Of a DNA stretch of 64,000 nucleotides, positions 50,040 through 60,459 are shown in pieces. A program made the position numbers and the translations under genes. Location of the stretch: contig JAWQEG010003812.1 of assembly GCA_033782935.1 (NCBI GenBank), positions 25,001 to 89,000 on the forward strand. The letters are read 5' to 3'. Source of the DNA: Petrolisthes cinctipes. Taxonomy: Eukaryota; Arthropoda; Malacostraca; Decapoda; Porcellanidae. A model generated the notes under the pieces. The model had not been told where the DNA came from, ran no database searches, and saw only the letters and a list, made by a program, of their open reading frames with translations. The number at the start of each line of letters is the position of its first letter. Positions within the stretch are counted from its first letter, which is position 1.

Positions 50040-52289
50040 GTCCAGACGAGCTCGTATTGTTTTCATGTGCCTGGCTGGTTGCAGTCTGAGCAAAAAAAGA
50101 TTCAATAACTTTGTACATTGATAATGAGAGAGTAGGTGCGGGCTACCTGAAGAAGTAATCACTACCTTACCTTGCTGTAACCTTTGGACAAACAGGACTG
50201 AAGTTTCCGTGTGCCTGTGCCATAGCGTGATGAATTTTGTACAAAAAAATATAAGTATACAAAGAGAGACACTACTAAATCCACTGTGATGTGAACCAAC
50301 AAGGGTGTGCCGGATATAGGATAATTTTTTTTACTCTCAAGTTGAGCCGAACACATGATTAAGACGAACGTATTGTATTGACTTTACTGACATATCTGTA
50401 GACAAATTATTTATCTGTCTGAAGTCATCATGAGATATCAACTTAATTTCTCTCAAACGAGCAAACATTTACAACAGAAGAAACGAGCAAACATTTACAA
50501 CAGAAGCACTCCTCCAAGCACGACTTTTGGTGATGACTGTACTACGGGAGCAATGGTCCGTGCCTTAGCTGTCATTATCTATCATGGTGAACAAGTCTCT
50601 CCTTACCAGACTATAATAATGGTCTTTTATTAATAAAATGGTTAGTGGTCTGTTGTGACTAATGGGATGTCTATGTTATATATATATAGGCTACTCATAG
50701 TGAGCAAGAAATAGTTGGTGGGAAAATCGGAGTAACTAAATATTTAATCTGACCTCGTGATAACCTTGCATGAGTCTCAGTGGCCTTGGTCCAGTTTTTG
50801 TAAGTTGTGAATATCTTGATGCCACAATCCTTTCGTTGAATTTTCATGTCAGGATGCTGATGATTAATTTGTCACAGTTCCATAAGTAAAAGCATAGAAA
50901 AGAGTGACTGTGTTATTTGATTTAAACCAGACCAACAAAACTTTCGAATGCCAACCGACCACATTATAACTTTTTCAATTGCATTTTGCCGAATATAAAG
51001 GATAAGTAAGTTCTTCTGAATATTTTGGATAGAGAGAGTATATCTGTAGTGAGTCCTTTTCTCTCTTTTGATTTTTCTGAAGTGCTGGAGTGTATGAGAA
51101 TGCTTTACTTTTATTTTCTTGATATCACGTACATAATCTTGTTTTAACTTTACGAGTTTGCAAAAATGGCGATGACACGAAGGCTGCATGGGGACAAGAC
51201 AGTGACACACGTGGAGGAGAACGAGACTGTAATTTACCCGTGAAAATCAGAGTAGCAGGTTAATGGAGGCTGTATTTTATTTTGATGGTGATTGAAAGTG
51301 AAAAAATAGGTAATTGCAGGAGCGACACCAAGTGCAATTTACGTTAAATACATTACGCGAGTGAAGAAGGATTTACGAACAAGGATGAAAGACAGAAGAG
51401 AGCAGAGCAGAGCAGAGCAGAGGAGGGGGTCAGAGAGAAAGGGATGGTACATACAAGGAAGGGAAGGATACAGAGATAGTGAAATACATAAATAATGATC
51501 AGACAGTGAAAATGAAGGGACAAAAAAATATTAATTAAGGAAAGTAAAGACGAGGAGAATGGGAAGAGAAAAACACCAGTAGCAGGGAGGAACGAATGAA
51601 GGAAAATAAGGGACTTCATGTGGCATCTGTGAGGGAAGAAAAATATATAAGATTGTCTCCCCTGGTAAATGACAGGATAGAATATTATATCAGACATTGT
51701 GTTCACGTACGTCTTTCATTCCGTGTGTATATAATAATGTTTTGACGCCATCACTTTGCACTCGACCTTCAGTTTTAGTTCTCTCAAAATAGGCCAGCTT
51801 ATCAATTGGTGGGTCAAGACTTCACCAACATAACTTTGTCGGCAACATATAATCGTCAAGAGGAAACGCCTTTCCAACAATTTTTCGTTTGTGTGGATCC
51901 GCCCTAGATCATACACACACAACTATTCGGAAAGGAGACTATGAAAAGAATAATATCAAGAGTATTTAACATTATTGTATTTCTCTCTGTTTATACTATA
52001 TTAAAATTTTCTATTCCAAGGCGTTTTATATTATTCACAGGGAAAGTTATGATATTATATAAAGGTTAATGTACAGGATATTTATTGCTTGACAGTTGAT
52101 AAGAGAACTGAATGTTGTCCTTAGGAAAAAAAATACTTTATATATGAATAAGCCACGAGATTAGTCCAGTGCTTTTATAACCAGATGATTCGTATCTTCT
52201 CTGTCGGGGTGCAATATATGAAGAGTGAACAAGGGTGGATAAGAGGTGAGCAACTCCCACCCCTTCACGCTCTACTGCCTCTGAAACAC
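50040..52289. other. Unassigned unique sequence
   Basis: A short AGAGC tandem lies at 51401-51420 in a purine-rich stretch (51355-51650). ACGAGCAAACATTTACAACAGAAG is roughly doubled at 50457-50505. No gene or element is recognised. Confidence 0.5.
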
Positions 52290-52419
52290 TGGCACACACA
52301 CACACACACATTGGCACACACACACACTGGCACACACACACACACACTGGCACACACACACACACACTGGCACACACACACACACACACACATTGGCACA
52401 CACACACACACACACACTG

Positions 52420-52495
<76 letters not shown>

Positions 52496-52518
52496 GCACA
52501 CACACACACACACACACT
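52290..52518. repeat. (CA)n microsatellite with periodic CTGG/TTGG interruptions
   Basis: The unit CACACTGGCACACACACA recurs seven times before a pure CA core of about 65 bp, then once more after it. Confidence 0.97.
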
Positions 52519-52587
52519 CTACAAGACGGTATTACAGTACACTGGTTAGGATTATACACAGAAGTCGTAGGAGTTCATACATTTATA

Positions 52588-52738
52588 AGAGTATATTCTC
52601 ATGATGCTAATAATTGAAGGTCCTAGTAGTGATTCATCCAAACTGTGCCACGAAACAGATCCCCTATTAGTAACACTGAGGTAGCCTAGCTTGTTTCCAG
52701 ACATAATTTGAAGGACTCGGTTAAGATGAGACTCCTTA
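52588..52738. mobile_element. FB-B palindromic element copy 11
   Basis: The arms are GTGATTCATCCAAACTGTGC with CACGAAACAGATCCCC, and TGTTTCCAGACATAATTTGA with AGGACTCGG. The left terminus cannot be placed exactly. The right end is near GACTCCTTAG. Confidence 0.55.
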
Positions 52739-52816
52739 GATGGTAAATTGGAGGGCGATTGATTCTTCCAAAGTGTAGGCTACCATGAAACAGTTCCTTT
52801 TTCTTGTAACTTTTAA
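52738..52816. mobile_element. FB-B half element abutting FB-C copy 5
   Basis: TTGATTCTTCCAAAGTGTAG and CTACCATGAAACAGTTCC represent one arm only. The other arm is replaced by the TTAAGGGG start of the next element. Confidence 0.5.
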
Positions 52817-52965
52817 GGGGATATATAGCACATTGTTTTGGGTGGTAAATCTAGCAGAGCAAATGATTCCTCCAAACTTTTCCAGGCAACAGGATACCAT
52901 TTTTTTTCTTCATCCATCTGGGTCTGTTTCTTGGCATAATTTGGAGGAATCAAGGAAGTCCAGTA

Positions 52966-53005
<40 letters not shown>

Positions 53006-53042
53006 TACTGTCCCTTCCATCAGCAATAGAATCTCACCTTAA
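52813..53042 (+). mobile_element. FB-C/FB-B chimeric element with a long A-run
   Basis: The left terminus and core are FB-C-like (TTAAGGGGATATATAGCA, AAATGATTCCTCCAAACTTT, TCCAGGCAACAGGATACC). The right terminus, AGCAATAGAATCTCACCTTAA, matches the FB-B end instead. About 35 A lie between AGTAC and TTGTACT, which themselves pair. Confidence 0.65.
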
Positions 53043-53120
53043 CTATAAGAAAGGTCCAAAATCATGTCCAATTTCGTTCGAGCTACATTGTATTTGATAA
53101 AGCATAGGTCGTAAAGAGGA
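53043..53120. mobile_element. FB-E right-half copy joined to the TTAA of the preceding element
   Basis: AGGTCCAAAATCATGTCCAA, TTTCGTTCGAG and ACATTGTATTTGATAAAGCA match the right arm and outer flank of FB-E copy 1. The left arm is absent. Confidence 0.6.
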
Positions 53121-53252
53121 GGAAAGAAGGTGAAGGTATAAAGGCAAGGAAAGAAGGATAAAGTCAGACGCAATAACATACAATCTTTAATGCTTCCCTG
53201 ACGCACTTTCAGCTCAGCAGGGAACCAACTGTAATGACTTTTCTACAGCACG

Positions 53253-53300
<48 letters not shown>

Positions 53301-54821
53301 CAGTCAAAGCATTATTAAAAAACACTTTGTTTTATCTTGAGGTAAAGTGACAGGTTATGGCAGCATATATTTATTATATAAGCTGGTTATCGGTGAAGCT
53401 GAAGTTGTCTGGTATAATCTGTAACATATCCATTTATTTTTATTTTTACATTATGAGTACAAGTTTCCTTATGTACATCATCTGCCATCAATGTATACAA
53501 CAATATAATTGTGTCCTTAATCAGGAAAAAGAGCATGACAATAGACCTAGAACATTAATTAACTTGATAATCGTAATCAAAATAATCTTGACGATCTGAC
53601 CACATCCACATCATAAAGTCAGCTGGTGGAGAAGTAAAGACACAGGGTATGGAAAGCAGCCGTGCAAATATTTTGTAAATGGGAAAAAAATCATTCCCTG
53701 GAATTTTCTTCTCTGATTGCAAAGATCATTTATCTCTGTTAGTGCAGGACCTTACGACCACAAAAACTAACTGGTCTAGATGTCAGTCCCCCGGGACGTG
53801 AGTAGATTGAAATTTCAATTGGTGCTTCCATTACAGTGTGTGTGTGTCCAGTACCCGAGGACTCCCTGCACCACCACACCATCAACCTCAACATCCTTAC
53901 CAGCTCAAATTAAGAAGATAGCTGCCTTCCAATCCAACTCTGGTACCGGCAGCGCAAAAACACCCACCCTTTATGAACTAATCACTAACTAGGCCAGGTC
54001 AGCACGCCTACTCTAATGGAAAAATATCATCTTATCCTTACGCTAAATTTCGGTACAGTTGAAGTCAAAAGTCTCGTCGATACACAGAAGATGAGGCGGC
54101 CACAAACAGATAACAACAAACCCTTATGTTCATGTCTTTTTTATATAGGTTTTGCGTCTTTCATAAAATATGTGAACCTGCTTCCAATCCATTAGCAACT
54201 TTCTTCCATGCAAACTTAGTCAAAGGGATTCATTCATTCAGTCGTCTTCATAACTATACTGAAAGCTGTCACACACACGTTTACCCAACCAAAAAGTCAC
54301 CTCATGCTTGTGTACCGACCGACCGACACTTTTTGCCCTTCACTAAACCCTATAAGATGCATGGTGGTGGTGGTGGTAGAGTATCTTATTAGAGCGCCTT
54401 CTTGAACTGTGAGGAATTAGTCACACTGTATCTCCAGCAGGAATCTTAGGTGAAATGTAGAGACACGTGAAGGTAATAATTTATCCCCTGATCCTGCACT
54501 TAATGTCCTTAGGGAGTGAAATACGCTTCCTATAGTTTATTTATGCTGCGTAAAGCTATCGATAGTTAATGCACCGCGACAATAATAACTCGTAATATTA
54601 TGCTTCGAGTTTTCTTTCGCAATTTCATGTCACAAAAAAAAAAAAAAAATTAAGGTTATTGTTCAAGAAAAAATAGACATGATATTTTAGTAGGATTATT
54701 ATTAACATTAAAAGAGTATTATGTATTTTACCGGTAAGCCAATCAATAATATAAATGGTGACTCTTATGTCGAAGGGTGTGTCGTTATAAATGTTTGGCT
54801 TGAAGTGCTAAATCCTGTTAA
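53121..54821. other. Unassigned sequence with a (CT)n tract
   Basis: CT lies at 53253-53296 and a run of about 16 A at 54633-54648. The frame at 53780-53992 is Thr/Ser-rich and follows a possible acceptor (GTGTGTGTGTCCAG, near 53850). The match is weak and no domain is recognised. Confidence 0.45.
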
Positions 54822-55060
54822 TTAAGAAGACTGTGCCACTAAAGAGAAGAAGACAGAGAGAAGGACATTGTGAGATTGCAATGATTGAGACTGTTGTTGT
54901 GTTCGTCTCTCTTCTACTTGTTCAAAGGGACAGCAAGCACGAAGGAAAATGAACGAAAGGAGGGACAGTCAAAGAGAGGAGGAAAGGGATTGACTGAGGT
55001 CCGAAAAGGCACCCAAACCCTTATTGATTAAAGTAGTCCCCAAATCCTTCTAAGCAATAC
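54822..55060. mobile_element. Second copy of the SINE-like repeat
   Basis: AGGAGGGACAGTCAAAGAGA, GGTCCGAAAAGGCACCCAAA and CCCTTATTGATTAAAG align with the insertion at 7457-7667. Weaker similarity extends upstream (AGACTGTGCCACTAAAGAGA with the GTGCCAGAAAAAGG segment there). The boundaries are approximate. Confidence 0.45.
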
Positions 55061-55548
55061 CATTCTTCTGGGTTCAATGAGATGCTAGAATGAATTAACG
55101 TCATTGAGGAAAGTGTATATAATTTATATAAGTAGTAAAAAGTTTGTTGTATGTGATCTCAGGTCCAGCAATTGGTTATTTGTAGTATACCAATTGTTGT
55201 ACTCTTGTTGCGCTATGTAATTACCAAATAAAAAAATAAGTACTACGCAATCAAGGGGAAGAAAAGAGGAGGATTGGACACTTCTGCAGGAGAACAAAAA
55301 ACAACAACGTGTAATTATGGTGTATAAAAACGTATCGATTCTTCTGCTATTACAGTACTATAATTTTATATCATAATGTGAAGCTATATAGAGGCTCTGG
55401 TCTTCTTATTGTGAATTACTACAACATAAAAAGCATCATTTTCTCGGTAATTTTGTGTAGTTTTGAGTTTGAAGCAGTCGCATTCGTGGTTAATGGGGAT
55501 ATTTGCTGTGGGTGAAGTGAAGGTTACCTAATGCTACAAACATCTGCT

Positions 55549-55550
<2 letters not shown>
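55061..55550. other. Unassigned unique sequence
   Basis: AT-rich, with no credible frame or repeat. Confidence 0.55.

Positions 55551-55644
<94 letters not shown>
55551..55644. repeat. (CA)n microsatellite
   Basis: About 94 bp of pure CA. Confidence 0.98.
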
Positions 55645-55647
<3 letters not shown>

Positions 55648-55659
55648 CTACTCGTATAC

Positions 55660-55735
55660 TGAAGAAGTAATCGATTTCCTGTCATAGTTTAGAAGAATCA
55701 TTAGACCTTCAATTCGCCTACTGTAGAATAGATGG
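55660..55735. mobile_element. FB-B half element (right arm only)
   Basis: TTCCTGTCATAGTTTAGAAG, AATCATTAGACCTTCAATTC and GCCTACTGTAGAATAG match the FB-B right arm. The left half would lie where the CA microsatellite is. Confidence 0.5.
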
Positions 55736-56121
55736 ACCTCTTTTGAATCGCATCCTGATTCTTATGTTAGGACTTGGGAAATAGATGACATGATAACACC
55801 TTTAAATATTACCATATCAATACCATACTTTAGATAGATATTGAGTGTGGAATGGTTAAATAACTTTTCTACCTCATGAGAAAATGGAAGATTAATATGA
55901 AAAAAAAAAAAAAAACGTACCTTAAGTGAGAAGTACACCTGTAGTATATATACGGTATATACATAAACATATTTGTATCCAGTAAACCAAGAAATACATT
56001 ACCTTTTTGGTGTGTGTTGTGACCCAGTTGTGGAAGGATCAGAAGCCTCTATAAATCACTACCAAGACCTGAGGCGCCACAAGAACATCACCTCCCACCA
56101 CAACACTCCCGGCTAATGCAC
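55736..56121. other. Unassigned sequence with a short A-run
   Basis: A run of about 15 A lies at 55901-55915. Nothing else is visible. Confidence 0.6.
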
Positions 56122-56282
56122 TTAAGGAGGAAATTCGGTGTTGGTAAATTTGGAGCAACTGAATCCTCCAAACTATTCCAAGCAACAGAACACCATTATT
56201 TTTGCTCTTCTGGTCCTGTTTCCTAGCATACTTTGGAGGAATCAAGGCACTCCAATGTACCAAAAACGAATTACCTCCTTAA
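56122..56282 (+). mobile_element. FB-C palindromic element copy 6
   Basis: TTAAGGAGGAAATTCGGTGT and CGAATTACCTCCTTAA are the ends. It is identical for about 115 bp to copy 7, 525 bp downstream. Its right TTAA is also the left TTAA of the next element. Confidence 0.87.
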
Positions 56283-56499
56283 AAGGGACCATTTATTCAG
56301 GGTAATTATTGGGGTGCTGCTGCACGATTCCTCCTAACGTTGCCAGTAAACAAAAAAATACCATTACAGTACACGAGTATTAAGGAGGGGGATGATTCGT
56401 TTCCTTACACTGCTCTAAGTCTCCCTATAAGTGACATTAAGGTCGTCTGTTTCCGGGCATAGTTTGGAGGAATCAGTAGCCCTCCAATTTACTCCTTAA
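56279..56499. mobile_element. FB-B palindromic element copy 13, sharing both TTAA ends
   Basis: The left arm is CACGATTCCTCCTAACGTTG with CCAGTAAACA. The right arm is TCTGTTTCCGGGCATAGTTT, GGAGGAATCAGTAGCCCTCC and ends ACTCCTTAA. The loop contains extra material including a second arm-like segment near 56385-56420. Confidence 0.7.
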
Positions 56500-56650
56500 G
56501 GACTCTGTTGTCGTGTGTATGAGACTTGGTGGCTTCTGATTCCTCCTGACTATGCTGCAAAACAGGCACCTTCAAAATAGGTAATATTTCGTGGCAATGT
56601 TTGAAGGACTCACTAAACTCCAATTTACCAACAAGAGTATCTCCCATTAA
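56496..56650 (+). mobile_element. FB-A/FB-B chimeric element (copy 6 of FB-A)
   Basis: The left two thirds is FB-A (TTAAGGACTCTGTTGTCG, GGCTTCTGATTCCTCCTGAC, ATTTCGTGGCAATGTTTGAA). The right terminus, CCAATTTACCAACAAGAGTA then TCTCCCATTAA, belongs to FB-B. Both boundary TTAAs are shared with neighbouring elements. Confidence 0.75.
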
Positions 56651-56807
56651 GAGGGAAGTTTTGTGTTGGTATTTCTGGAGCAACTGAATCCTCCAAACTA
56701 TTCCAAGCAACAGAACACCATTATTTTTGCTCTTCTGGTCCTGTTTCCTAGCATACTTTGGAGGAATCAAGGCACTCCAATGTACCAAAAAAGAATTACC
56801 ACCTTAA
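56647..56807 (+). mobile_element. FB-C palindromic element copy 7
   Basis: It starts TTAAGAGGGAAGTTTTGTG and ends AGAATTACCACCTTAA. The core is identical to copy 6, and the two differ mainly near the ends. Confidence 0.87.
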
Positions 56808-56892
56808 TAGTGATAGCATCCTGTGTGTCCCCAATTCACTTAACTTAACTTAATGGGGAGATTTTCACGGTGTGCTCACTTAGCCTCGGGTG

Positions 56893-56967
56893 TACAGTCG
56901 CGGCACAGAGTCCTTGACCAGGGTGTATAAGGGGGAGTCTGGTCAAGGACTATTTGCCGCGACTGTA
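56893..56967. mobile_element. TcD element 7, only 75 bp
   Basis: TACAGTCGCGGCACAGAGTC then CTTGACCA pairs with TGGTCAAGGACTATTTGCCG then CGACTGTA. Nearly the whole element is stem with a loop of about 17 bases. Confidence 0.85.
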
Positions 56968-56976
56968 CCAAGGTTA

Positions 56977-57125
56977 TTAAGGTGATGGTGCAATGTTGAT
57001 CTTGTCATTCTGGAGCAACTGATTCCTGCAGAGTATTCCAAGCAACAGGCCACCAATATTTATGTTCATTTAGTCCTGTTTCGTGGCATACTTTGGAGGA
57101 ATCAAGGCACTCTATAGTGTATGTA
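56977..57125 (+). mobile_element. FB-C palindromic element copy 8
   Basis: It starts TTAAGGTGATGG. The arms are CTGGAGCAACTGATTCCTGC with GTATTCCAAGCAACAGGCCA, and CTGTTTCGTGGCATACTTTG with GAGGAATCAAGGCACTCTAT. The right terminus is lost. Confidence 0.75.
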
Positions 57126-57216
57126 GTTAGCCTTTCAATAGTTTTGGTTTGGTTCTAGAGGTGCCCTTGACCAGAAAGTAATTTTTTAGCAGTGTTTATA
57201 TTGTCTGCTTGGGTTT

Positions 57217-57371
57217 TTAAGGACGCTGTGGTCGTGAATGGGAATTGGAGGCATCTGATTCCTCCGGGCTATGCCGTGAAACACACTCCTTCCATATAGG
57301 TGGTGTTTCGTGGCAATATTTTTAAGGACTCACCTATCTCCAATTTTCTGACTACATCACAGGGTCCTTTG
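57217..57371 (+). mobile_element. FB-A palindromic element copy 7
   Basis: TTAAGGACGCTGTGGTCG, GGCATCTGATTCCTCCGGGC and TATGCCGTGAAACACACTCC, then GGTGTTTCGTGGCAATATTT and GACTACATCACAGGGTCCTT. It runs directly into FB-C copy 9. Confidence 0.83.
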
Positions 57372-57527
57372 AGAGGATAGTATACTTTTGATGCATTCGA
57401 GTGCCTTGATTCCTCCAAAGTATGCCAGGAAACAGAAAAGGATGGACAAAAACAATGTTGGCCTGTTGCTTGGAATAGTCAGGAGGAATCAGTTGCTCCA
57501 GATTTACCAGTACTGAACAATGGGTAG

Positions 57528-57530
<3 letters not shown>
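57371..57530 (-). mobile_element. FB-C palindromic element copy 9
   Basis: GAGAGGATAGTATACTTTTG, CCTTGATTCCTCCAAAGTAT, GCCAGGAAACAGAAAAGG, then CTGTTGCTTGGAATAGTCAG and GAATCAGTTGCTCCAGATTT. The left TTAA is missing and the right end is followed by a T-run of about 31 bases (57531-57562). Confidence 0.75.
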
Positions 57531-57562
<32 letters not shown>

Positions 57563-57622
57563 CATTCTCGTAACACCTGCTTCATATTTATTGTACTTTA
57601 TGGCAACTGTCTTCCTAAGGCG

Positions 57623-57797
57623 TTAATAAGGGAGTGGTGTAGAGTGTTGGTAAAATCTGGAGCAACTCATTCCTCCAAACTCTTCCAAGCAACAGGACAA
57701 ATCATTATTTTTGTTCACCTGGTCCTGTTTCCGGGCATACATTGGAGGAATCAAGTCACTCCAATGTACCAAACGTATATATATACTACCCCTTTAA
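57623..57797 (+). mobile_element. FB-C palindromic element copy 10
   Basis: CTGGAGCAACTCATTCCTCC with CTCTTCCAAGCAACAGGACA, and CTGTTTCCGGGCATACATTG with GAGGAATCAAGTCACTCCAA. It ends ATACTACCCCTTTAA. Confidence 0.82.
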
Positions 57798-58037
57798 TAT
57801 CTACACCATACGGATACAAATAATATATATAATTATTTTTTTATAGTCTTTTAGAGTTTTCGTTTCAATTAGGTCAGGTGAACAAAGCGTAAACACCCAT
57901 CCTCAACATTAAGATCTGTAATTGTGGTTATTCCCTACTAATGACCCTCTTGTACCCGAGAGACAATTCTATCAGATTAATAATAGTTGTAATCTTTAAG
58001 TGACAGTTGCAGGCTCTGTCTCCTGTCCAGCAGCCTT

Positions 58038-58040
<3 letters not shown>

Positions 58041-58069
<29 letters not shown>

Positions 58070-58190
58070 GGGGGGGGGAGATAGTGTGAGGGTGAAGATA
58101 GTGTGTGTGTGTGTGAGAGAGGGGGGGAGAGATAGTATGAGGGTGAAGATAGTGTGTGTGTGTGAGGGAGGAGATAGTGTGTGTGTAAAG
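58041..58190. repeat. GT/GA/G-run repeat, three copies
   Basis: A unit of GTGTGTGTGAGAGAGGGGGG then AGATAGTGTGAGGGTGAAGA recurs three times with shrinking length. Confidence 0.92.
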
Positions 58191-58305
58191 GGTTAATTAT
58201 CACAAACACTTTCGATATTTGGCTTGGGATTCAGACACAACTAACTGCTCTTCCTAAGACGATCGGACACTTATAAAGGTTTCACATAGGATATAACTAG
58301 GTTAA

Positions 58306-58462
58306 TTAAGGACTCCCAGTGATGTAGTTAGAAAATTGGAGGCTAGTGAGTCCTTCAAACATTTAAACGAAATGCCACTTAAATTGAAGGAGCCTGTTTC
58401 GTGGCATAGTCAGGAGGATTCAGAAACCACCAGCACTCATACACCATCACAGGATCCCCTAA
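58306..58462 (-). mobile_element. FB-A palindromic element copy 8
   Basis: TTAAGGACTCCCAGTGATGT, GTGAGTCCTTCAAACATTTA and CGAAATGCCACTT, then GAGCCTGTTTCGTGGCATAG, TCAGGAGGATTCAGAAACC and CCATCACAGGATCCCCTAA. Confidence 0.8.
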
Positions 58463-58577
58463 CTGCCCTTCCTGACTGAGGCAATCGAACACAATATATT
58501 TAGAAGGAGGTGTTAGCAAACGTAAAGTATCAATGGAAAAAAAAAAAAAAAAAAAAAAAGTTATCACCACCACGTTA

Positions 58578-58742
58578 GTTTAGATTACCGTGTTGGCAAA
58601 TCTAGTGCAATTGATTCCTCCAACAAACAATTTCAAGCAACAGGTCACCTTTAGTTTTTTTTTTAATCTAGTTTTGTTTCCTGGGATATATTGGAGGAAT
58701 CATGGAGCTCCAATTAAACAAAAATATACTCTATCCCCTTAA
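58578..58742 (+). mobile_element. FB-C palindromic element copy 11
   Basis: GTGCAATTGATTCCTCCAAC with TTTCAAGCAACAGGTCACC, and TTGTTTCCTGGGATATATTG with GAGGAATCATGGAGCTCCAA. It ends TACTCTATCCCCTTAA. The left terminus is lost near an A-run (58539-58559). Confidence 0.75.
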
Positions 58743-59826
58743 TTAATAACACTGCTACTCTCGTCAAAATTTGTACCTGATACGAATATAAACAACAACA
58801 ACAACAACTTCTAGTACTCTGAACCCACGAAAAAAAAAAAAATAGAAATAATAATAATAATAATAAAAAAATAAATAAATAAATAAAAACAATGCGTGCC
58901 CTGACCAATTTTGAGGGTGTATTTTCTCACGTGGGTTAGGTGCACTTCCAAAAAGGTAGAACGGAACTAATGTCTGCAACTCAACCCATTGGCGAGGCGT
59001 GACTTACAATTCCGAGTTTAGTGGTGTGACTGGAATGCGTATCGGCCGGACTTTCTTACAAGGGGGAAGTACATACAGTCGGGGACAGAAATAATTATCT
59101 ACTTATCACGTTCACATATTATGGTGTTATTGTTTTCAGTAGTGCGTAGCTGCTTGTAGTAAATTAAGAGATGGTACATAATTTACCTATTTATTGGAAT
59201 GTTTATCAGTTAAGGAAAGGGTCACTTACGGGTAGGACAGTCAGCACCATACTCCCAATTCAAAGAAAGAAAAAAATATTTATAGAAAGAAGAAGAAAAG
59301 AAGACGAAACAATGAGTGGAATGTTGAGTTTACACACACACACACACACAGCCAAACACGACACAATGACTAGTAAACAATGAACACTATAGTACAACTT
59401 AGAGAGCCGGTAGGTAGAGTACATTCACGCCAAAGTTAAAAACAATAGGGTATAAAATAGTGAAATATTGGAGGGTACGGCGTCTGGCATAGGCTACCTC
59501 TCTAAAGTTTTCTTCTTTATGGGAAATATCTCATTGGTTAGTGGCAGATGGTCTTCTGAGGGGGGCCCAAAGACGAGTTATATACTACCCACTGCATTAT
59601 TCGCCGTTAATTAAGGTTGCATTAAGACTGGGTTCCGTGTGATTAATGTCTCATTCTGTGTGATGCATGGTCCAGTCGTCGACAGTAACTTCGCCTCATA
59701 ACCTGTAATTTTCAAGACCCTGTTAATGGAAGTACTTCTACGCTCAATACTGTTGTCTGTCAGGTATATGGTATGGAAGATTCGTCTGGTTAGGAAGAAA
59801 TATAACACCGTAATTAATGTATCTCG
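58743..59826. other. Unassigned sequence with short A/T-rich runs
   Basis: AAT and AAAT runs lie at 58828-58890, and a short CA tract at 59333-59350. TACAGTCGGGGACAGAAATA near 59085 looks like an unpaired TcD end. No gene is recognised. Confidence 0.5.
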
Positions 59827-59982
59827 TTAACGACCCCTGTGATGTATACAGAATATTGGAGGTAAATGAGTCCTTCAAATATTGCCACGAAACTCCATAT
59901 ATGTAGTAGGGGTTTGTTTCGTGGCATAGTCAGGAGGAATCAGAAGCTACCAATTTTCCTACACGAATACAAGGTCCTTCAT
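59827..59982 (-). mobile_element. FB-A palindromic element copy 9
   Basis: TTAACGACCCCTGTGATGTA, GAGTCCTTCAAATATTGCCA and CGAAACTCCATA, then GGTTTGTTTCGTGGCATAGT, CAGGAGGAATCAGAAGCTAC and ATACAAGGTCCTTCA. Confidence 0.82.
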
Positions 59983-60171
59983 GTAAAGACGTTGTATCAC
60001 ATTGAGAATATATAGTGTTTTTTTGTTTTTTGTTTTTTTACTGACAAAAGTGCGCATATTCACTTCTAAGGTTACAATCATGACTTTTGATACACGAATT
60101 TCCCATAGACTCTTTTGCAAACACATCTGATCTAGACTCAACCACGTCTTCTCCTTCAAATGCAAATGGAG

Positions 60172-60332
60172 TATTGACATCTCGAACGAAAATGGACATG
60201 ATATTGGACTTCCCTTACTCTTTGTTGATGTTGTTGTTGTTTTTCATTTGACAGGTGAGGACACTTAACAGATTTCTTGTCTTTAGTCCTCACCTACCTC
60301 ATAATAAAAAAAAAAAAAAAAAAAAAAAAAAA
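60172..60332. mobile_element. FB-E copy 2, incomplete right arm and A-run
   Basis: ATCTCGAACGAAAATGGACA, TGATATTGGACTT and CATTTGACAGGTGAGGACAC match the FB-E left arm of copy 1. AGGTGAGGAC (60253) pairs with GTCCTCACCT (60286). A run of about 28 A ends the copy. Confidence 0.55.
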
Positions 60333-60459
60333 TCAATCATAGTTCTTAATCCCCTCCCTGGAGTGTGTAAGAAAGGAAAGCGAGTATGGTAATGTTTTAT
60401 GCTCACTTATTAGCACTTGGCAAAGGTGAATGTCTAATCTTCACACTCTCAACTCACAG

